From contig OY743190.1 of assembly GCA_963555705.1 (NCBI GenBank), positions 33,400,929 through 33,464,928 of the forward strand: a stretch of DNA of 64,000 nucleotides, read 5' to 3'. The stretch comes from Ligustrum vulgare (lineage: Eukaryota > Streptophyta > Magnoliopsida > Lamiales > Oleaceae). This document shows positions 58,841 through 64,000 of the stretch, piece by piece. The notes below the pieces were generated by a model. That model saw only the letters and a program-made list of their open reading frames with translations. It did no database searches and was not told the DNA's origin. The translations under genes were made by a program, and so were the position numbers. Positions within the stretch are counted from its first letter, which is position 1, and each line of letters starts with the position of its first letter.

Positions 58841-59668
58841 TGTTGACCACAAAATCCCGCTGGACCTTGGACCAACACGTCTCAGCTCCTCTCTCTTGAA
58901 CACGTGGATCTCCTGCGCACTGTGACAAACAATCAGTTTGCAAAGGGAGCCGAGGTGGCACCCGTTTGCAGTCCGATGCCAAAGTCAGTGCCCATGTCAA
59001 GCAAATATAATTTGAGTACGGGAAATATAAGTGCGTAAAAGCGAGAAAAGGGAGTGAGAGTAAAATATTTAGTTTAAGAGTATGAAATTGCTAACTCTTT
59101 CCTTGGAGGCAAGTGTGCTCTATTTATAGAATGAGTAATTCTCTTAGATTGTGACATGTGTTATACTTTACACATGGTAAGATCCTAACTATTCATGAGG
59201 TAAACCATTTCTTTGGCTATAATCATTACTACATATCATATGGATAAGGCAACCATCAAATCCCTTTAAAGATGTCACATCAAGCTATCTTCTCACCTTT
59301 CCAGGGTACTCACTTCGGCTTAGGAGTACCTAGGCATAAGGGTACCTCGACATAACATCACCCTGGCATAGGGATACCTCGGCATAGGGGTACCTCGACA
59401 TAACATTACCCTGGCATAAGGATACCTCGGCATAGGGGTACCTCGACATAACATTACCCCGGCATAGGGATACCTCGACATAGGGGTACCTAGGCATAGG
59501 CCGCATAGCATCACCCTGGCATAGGGGTACCTCGGCATGTAAGAGTCCAGCAAGTTTGGTATCCACAGTTTGGCATGTGGGTCATGATTAGGTGAATGGA
59601 TGTTTTGTGGATCCCCTGTTGGGCCCATATGGATGACCTGTCATGTAAAATTAGTCATGGTCGTAACA
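58841..59668 (+). repeat. Probable 5' LTR (828 bp)
   Basis: TGTTGACCACAAAA start and GGTCGTAACA end (TG...CA). A TATA-like ctatttatag lies at 59120-59129. It contains the 48-bp minisatellite. Both edges are inferred from termini because the 3' LTR is outside the window. Confidence 0.45.
59325..59540. repeat. About 48-bp minisatellite with inner 24-bp subrepeat
   Basis: Units of ggtacctcgacataacat-caccctggcata-gggatacctcggcata. Each holds two related half-units (ggtacctcgacata / gatacctcggcata) with recurring ggtacc palindromes. About four units plus degenerate edges. Minus-strand PYAEVSLC-type frames are artefacts. Confidence 0.85.
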
Positions 59669-60772
59669 CTAGTCCCTCAAGTCTGGTTGGTTCATTTATG
59701 TGCGAACCGGACTTGAAAATATAAGGGATCGAAGATGATGGAATGTGTATATACTCTAAGAAATAACCAAAATAGGAAATATATGAAAAATCATTCTTGC
59801 AAGACACCATCAAAATGGAAAAAATAGAATATATTTTGCATGGTAAAGTGTCGCCGAAGAGGAATAATATAGGCACTTGGGCCCATGCTTTAATATAGTT
59901 TGAACACTTGGGTCCTTATTTGAACACTTGACAACCCTTTCACGTAGACTTTTCTTAGTTATATTAAAAGAGTATTGAGCTGCTTTATTCAAATTTTTGA
60001 AAGTGTATCTCTTCTCCCAACAAAAAAGAATACTCGAGTATGCTTCGAACTTATGAAGACATATAGGCTCATAGCAATGTCTCGAGCATGCCTCAAATAG
60101 GAGGGGAATTACAAGGTTTCCTTCGATAATGTTGAAGATCTTACGCCTAAATGTACGAGGGCTAATAGCCTGTCTGGATAACATAGAGAATATGCTCAAT
60201 TCAAGCAGCTGGAGGGCTTACAAGTCTGCCTCATTTTGAGATGTGCATCTTTGGATAATATGAAACAACATATATATATATATACATTGTGTCTTTTATC
60301 AACATGCGTGTATATGCTCTAGTCCCTTAAATTTGGAAGTCTCGAGCATTCATGGTTGGGGTTCGAATTTATAGCTTTTGGATGTTTTTGTCTGGAGTGG
60401 AATCGACCAATGACAGAGTCCTTTGTAAAATGAGTTAGTTGAAGAAGTCTCCTCTTAGGAGGAGTCAATTGCAAAAGTCCATCGTGAAAGGCCAAGAGAA
60501 GGAGTCCTTTGGAAGGGGTACTTCGGAGGGATAAGGTAGCTCGGAGGGATAAGGTTGATATTCCGGACTAGTACTACATTACCACCAGGGAACAACATCC
60601 TCCCATTATTATGTGACATCCGACCTCCATGAAACATTGGAGGACACAATGGTTCTGGGTAGCCGGCGAATGGCAATGCTCCCCTTCGGATCCGATTCCT
60701 CAAATTACTGTTCATCGGACTCTCTCTTGCCCTCGTGAGTTTCAACGATAACCTTCTGTGTTATCTTTACAG
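59669..60772 (+). other. Element leader region
   Basis: Between the LTR and the first supported exon. It starts ctagtccctcaagtctgg, which does not match a standard tRNA primer site. A short TA run occurs at 60271-60285. 60440-60560 has tcctttggaagg / cttcggaggg words like those at the window end. An earlier exon ending near 60735 (ccctc-gtgagt) is possible. Confidence 0.35.
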
Positions 60773-61796
60773 GTCAACAATACGCACACTTTCTCCCTAA
60801 GGAGGACCTGGCCGTGGTGAAGAAGCTCTTTGCGTACTATGCCACTTTCCCAGAGGTGATATTGAAGAAAAAACTTTTCATCAAGCACGGGCTTATGCGA
60901 GATATGGGTAAGTTCTATATTCCTTATGTTAATTGTGTCATTTTCCGAAGTGCCTTTGACTGAAAATTTCATTTTGATGAATAGGTTCTAAAGAACTTCC
61001 CAAGGTTTCCCTCAAAGGCCTGATGGCGAAGAAGATTCCACTTCCGTTGAGGCCCGGGAGTGACGACGTTCGTAAGCAGAAGTCTTTGCTCAGCAGTTTC
61101 CAAGTGGAAGTTGCAAAGAACACAGCTGATGCCTCAGCTGCAAAGCTCATAAAGCCTCTTTTGGTGCTGCTCCCTCCACCGGTCTTGTTGTCTAAGGGTC
61201 ATCAATTATTGGAAGTGAATGAGGAATTCGGAGCCAAACATGAGGCTCTGGAGAGAGAGCGAAAGTCAAAGAAAAAGGAAGAGAAAAAGTCCAAAAGAGC
61301 CCTAGCTGATGATCCTTCTGATGAGGATGTTGTGGAGGTAATGTAGCCTGAGGTGCCTCCACTGAAGAGGCTAAAGAAAAGCAAAGGTATATCTGGTTCT
61401 TCCGAGGTGGATGTAACCAATTTACCTCCACCAGTTGATCCTAATAGAGGCAAAGGGGATGTCTCCAACTCAGATTTCTTTTCCCAGGCTCCGAATTCCC
61501 GAGGCCATGATGAAGGTTTGATTATTGTTCTGGGGGTGGACCAGGATGTGACCCCAGAAATTGCTGCTGTTAGCTATATAAAGGCTGTCCTGCGAGCTAA
61601 GGAAAGCACCTCGAATACCACCCTCTTAGATTCTCTGTGATTAATGGCATCCAGCATTTCAAGGATACATCTGAAGGGACCCCAGAATACGAAGCTATGC
61701 AGCAGTTCTTTGCCAACGCTGGGGCACGAATGGCTTCAAAAGATGTGAAGGATGACTTCCCTGATCTGAATCTTTCGAAGATTTGAGGCCTTCTAT
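60773..61796 (+). pseudogene. LTR-element gene (two exons seen), unknown family, disrupted
   Basis: Exon 60773-60907 (acceptor ttatctttacag, donor gtaagt) encodes QQYAHFLPKEDLAVVKKLF...KHGLMRD. Exon 60985 onward (acceptor gatgaatag) continues in phase with GSKELPKVSLKGLMAKK, a Lys/Glu-rich charged stretch (ERERKSKKKEEKKSK) and an acidic DDPSDEDVVEV. A TAG at 61344-61346, possibly from CAG, interrupts it; the same frame continues (KRLKKSKG..., DVTNLPPPVDPN) to a TGA near 61640. After a frameshift it goes on with INGIQHFKDTSEGTPEYEAM and FFANAGARMA to a TGA at 61794-61796. The overall style recalls 'putative gypsy-type transposon' ORFs of plant LARD-like elements, but no domain is confidently assigned. 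Confidence 0.5.
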
Positions 61797-63372
61797 CCAA
61801 AGTCCCAAGATGTTAGTAAGGAAAGTCCCCTTGAGGACGTCATTGGTGGCCCTTCTTCTGAAGACGCCGACCTTTCCTGCGCTCTTGCTTAGGATGCCTG
61901 TTTTTGTCATTGTCTTTTGTGAATCTTTATCTACTTCACCTTTGATCTTTATATGTGGGTTTTACATATTGCTCTACTACACAAGTAGTTCGTATTGTAA
62001 GATGGTCATCATTCAATATGAGATGGTCCATCATAGGATGAACATAGTTTAATATAGGATAGTCCGAAGCTTGTGCCGGTCCTTGGAGTCATTGGTGGAT
62101 GTGATAGTCCCTCAAATCTAAGCGCTTAAGACATTTATATCCATTGCTTAGATTTGACTGAATGGGTCACAACCCGTACTTCCCCGTGAGTCCCCTGTTT
62201 ACGTTCGGGGTGATTACATCGGGGCCATTTTTTGTTAAAAATCTAACATGGGCGATATGCCTTTAAATGGTAAAGGTTTCTTTTGAACAAGTCATAAGTT
62301 TTACTCTCCAGATTGATCAACGTATTTCACAGGTACCACTTCGCTGGGGTACTAACCATCAAGTGGCGGAGTTCCTTGCATGAACGAACCTTTTGTCCTT
62401 CAAGCTATGTTTCGTCATTCTATCAATGGTTTCATCGGATCAAAGCATAGCGATAATCATGGACAACTCCGACCACTTTCATTCCAGTGCGAGTTTAACC
62501 AATCCTTAATAACCGTAACTTGGGACTAATCCTTTTTTATGTTCTATTTGTTTGCATAATTTTGCGTTTTCCAACACAACTTTGCAATTTGTTCAATGGA
62601 AAGCGCGCATGAAGGAATCATTTCACCTCACGAGTTTAGGAAATTCAATTTATGCAGAACACGCAGAGGACAATTTATTTATCGATACTAGTGGTGGAGG
62701 TGATCCATGCTTCATGGATTGAGTAAGGAAGCTCTCTGCTTACTAGTTTTCTTCATTTATTGTTTATCGAAGTAAAATGGCCTGGGTGAAAACACTCCAA
62801 TTTGTACTGGACATACTGCCTCTGACCCATGGGCCAGTGAGAATGGAGTTCCTCTTGTGGCGGTGTGCAAGGTAATTCTGATTCCCCATAGGGCTCATGG
62901 AAGTTCATTTACCCTTATTTCTTCAATTGATTCCAATTTCTTCTTTAGGTTGTTTCATAGATTTATCAACAAAGTATGCTTCGCCCTCATCTAATAGAAT
63001 ATTCACTCCGAAGTTAAAGGAGGACATCCACCTGGGAGTCCCATGTATTCATGCCTTATAACCTTGTTTGTAAGTACTCAGTTTGTTAGTACGGGGTGGA
63101 TTCCATTGAGTGGCGAAATCCCTTATTTGTGGGGGTTTGCTAAGCTATTCATGTTTACTTGGAATTATGCTTGTTAGCAGCTCCTAGCGAGGGCTTAGAT
63201 CAATGATCTTATTCTTTTGTAACGGTGTTACTTCGACACATCAGGTTCGGGCTAAATCACGTCGGCATATTACTTCGTCCATGTTTTATCCAGTGTGAAT
63301 TCAGAAAAAACTTCTGAGGTCATGCCATTCTGGAGACGAGTGGGTAGGGCTCCTATAGCCGTGTCATTTCGG
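61797..63372. other. Element interior, no gene recognised
   Basis: Mixed-composition DNA with no long supported frame and no integrase or reverse transcriptase motifs that I can see. Confidence 0.4.
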
Positions 63373-63530
63373 AGACACTTAAGACGAGGCTTAAGAATAT
63401 AAGGTCTCTGAGACTGTGTATCGTGGAGACACTTAAGCCGAACTTAATAATATAGGGTCTTTGAGACCGTGTGTCGTGGAGACACTTAAGCCGAACTTAA
63501 TAATATATTATTCTTTGAGTCCTGCCATGT
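63373..63530. repeat. 53-54 bp tandem repeat
   Basis: agacacttaag starts at 63373, 63427 and 63480, giving periods of 54 and 53. The units share gtctttgagaccgtgtgtcg; the first is the most diverged. Confidence 0.85.
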
Positions 63531-63869
63531 TTGGCACAATAAAGGTGGGATGCTTCGAACCGTTCCGCTTCAGCAATAAGCAGATCTTTTATTGTTTCAT
63601 GAGTCTGCATTACCGCGACATTTAAATCAGACATGACTACGAGGGTCTTTTGACACTGTGCTGCTGCGACATTTATGAGACGTTCGCTCCTCTTTTAGGG
63701 GGGAATTTTCCATAGGTGTTCATTTTCAGGATCTCCCCTTTTTTTTAAGGTTCTCTTCTTCATGAGTCCCTTGTTCAGGGTGTCTTTCTTCAAAAATCCC
63801 TTGTCCAGGGGTCTCCCTTTTCAGGGTGTCAATTGACATAGTTCTTCTCTTGGAAGAAGTCCCTTGTAG

Positions 63870-64000
63870 GAGTCCTTTGGAAGGGGTCCATGGAAGACGT
63901 CTTCGGAAGAGGTGCTTCGGAAGGGGTCCATGGAAGACGTCGTTCGGAAGAGGTGGTACTTCGGAAGGGGTCCATGGAAGACGTCCTTCGAAAGAGGAGG
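63870..64000. repeat. About 44-bp tandem repeat running out of the window
   Basis: cggaaggggtccatggaaga (first copy with ttt for cgg-like change) recurs at about 63872, 63917 and 63962 with gacgt-ttcg(g)aagagg spacers. The repeat may continue beyond 64000. Confidence 0.85.

Larger units (their letters stand above)
58841..64000 (+). mobile_element. Large gypsy-like, probably non-autonomous LTR element, incomplete
   Basis: A probable 828-bp 5' LTR (58841-59668) is followed by an interior with one spliced, broken gene (60773-61796) and long GC-moderate, non-coding DNA rich in 'cttcggaagg', 'agtccctt' and minisatellites to the window end. No pol region is seen in the 4.3 kb of interior available. 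The 3' LTR lies beyond 64000. The LTR text (gagccgaggtggcacccg, gtcagtgcccatg) resembles LARD-like gypsy-derived elements of asterid plants from memory; this is an inference. Confidence 0.5.

Noticed and set aside
59320..59628. PYAEVSLC/YARVMLC repeat proteins
   Set aside because: Translations of the 48-bp minisatellite in overlapping frames.
61192..61910. Minus-strand frames opposite 60985-61796
   Set aside because: Antisense shadows of the spliced gene in the LTR element.

Overview
This window looks like repeat-dominated, AT-rich nuclear DNA of a eudicot plant. The evidence is plant-type Ty1/copia, gypsy-like, CACTA, MULE and PIF/Harbinger sequences, initiator-Met-tRNA primer sites, GT-AG introns, and no bacterial-style operons. 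I find no intact cellular gene, rRNA, tRNA or CRISPR array. Every recognisable protein-coding stretch belongs to a transposable element, and nearly all are broken by stops or frameshifts. The species cannot be fixed from the sequence.

Layout. 1-3730: part of a gypsy-type LTR (minus strand) abuts a CACTA relic, which abuts the 3' end of a Ty1/copia element. 3.8-28.2 kb: two direct copies (A and B) of a repeat segment, each with a PIF/Harbinger transposase remnant. Copy A is split by a full-length but defective Ty1/copia element (6174-12709, 650-bp LTRs). Copy B is split by an 8.9-kb CACTA element (15101-24012) with a TTG target duplication. Each copy shows the unoccupied insertion site for the element carried by the other.

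28.8-54.4 kb: an array of diverged direct repeats, basic period about 2.2-2.4 kb. Three units carry a solo-LTR-like insertion at one identical site; two others keep the empty site. The array is interrupted by a SIRE-like copia remnant, a 4.5-kb TIR element with a nested gypsy LTR (44901-49358), and a short non-autonomous LTR element with a TGTCA target duplication (49466-52580). It also has simple-sequence blocks.

54.4-58.8 kb: a degenerate MULE transposase on the minus strand, an LTR-like relic, a hairpin element and a CT microsatellite. 58.8-64 kb: the 5' LTR and part of the interior of a large gypsy-like, probably non-autonomous element with several minisatellites; it runs off the window.

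The richest system is the CACTA element. Its first gene is a TNP2-type transposase. Its second is an 11-exon gene (exons inferred from splice signals and frame) ending in a Ulp1/C48-like cysteine-protease domain that keeps its His, Asp and Cys motifs. Alternating GCGTCGGTT/AACCGACGC repeats fill both subterminal regions, including a perfect 40-bp inverted repeat. Both genes carry nonsense and frameshift lesions, so this copy is probably not autonomous.
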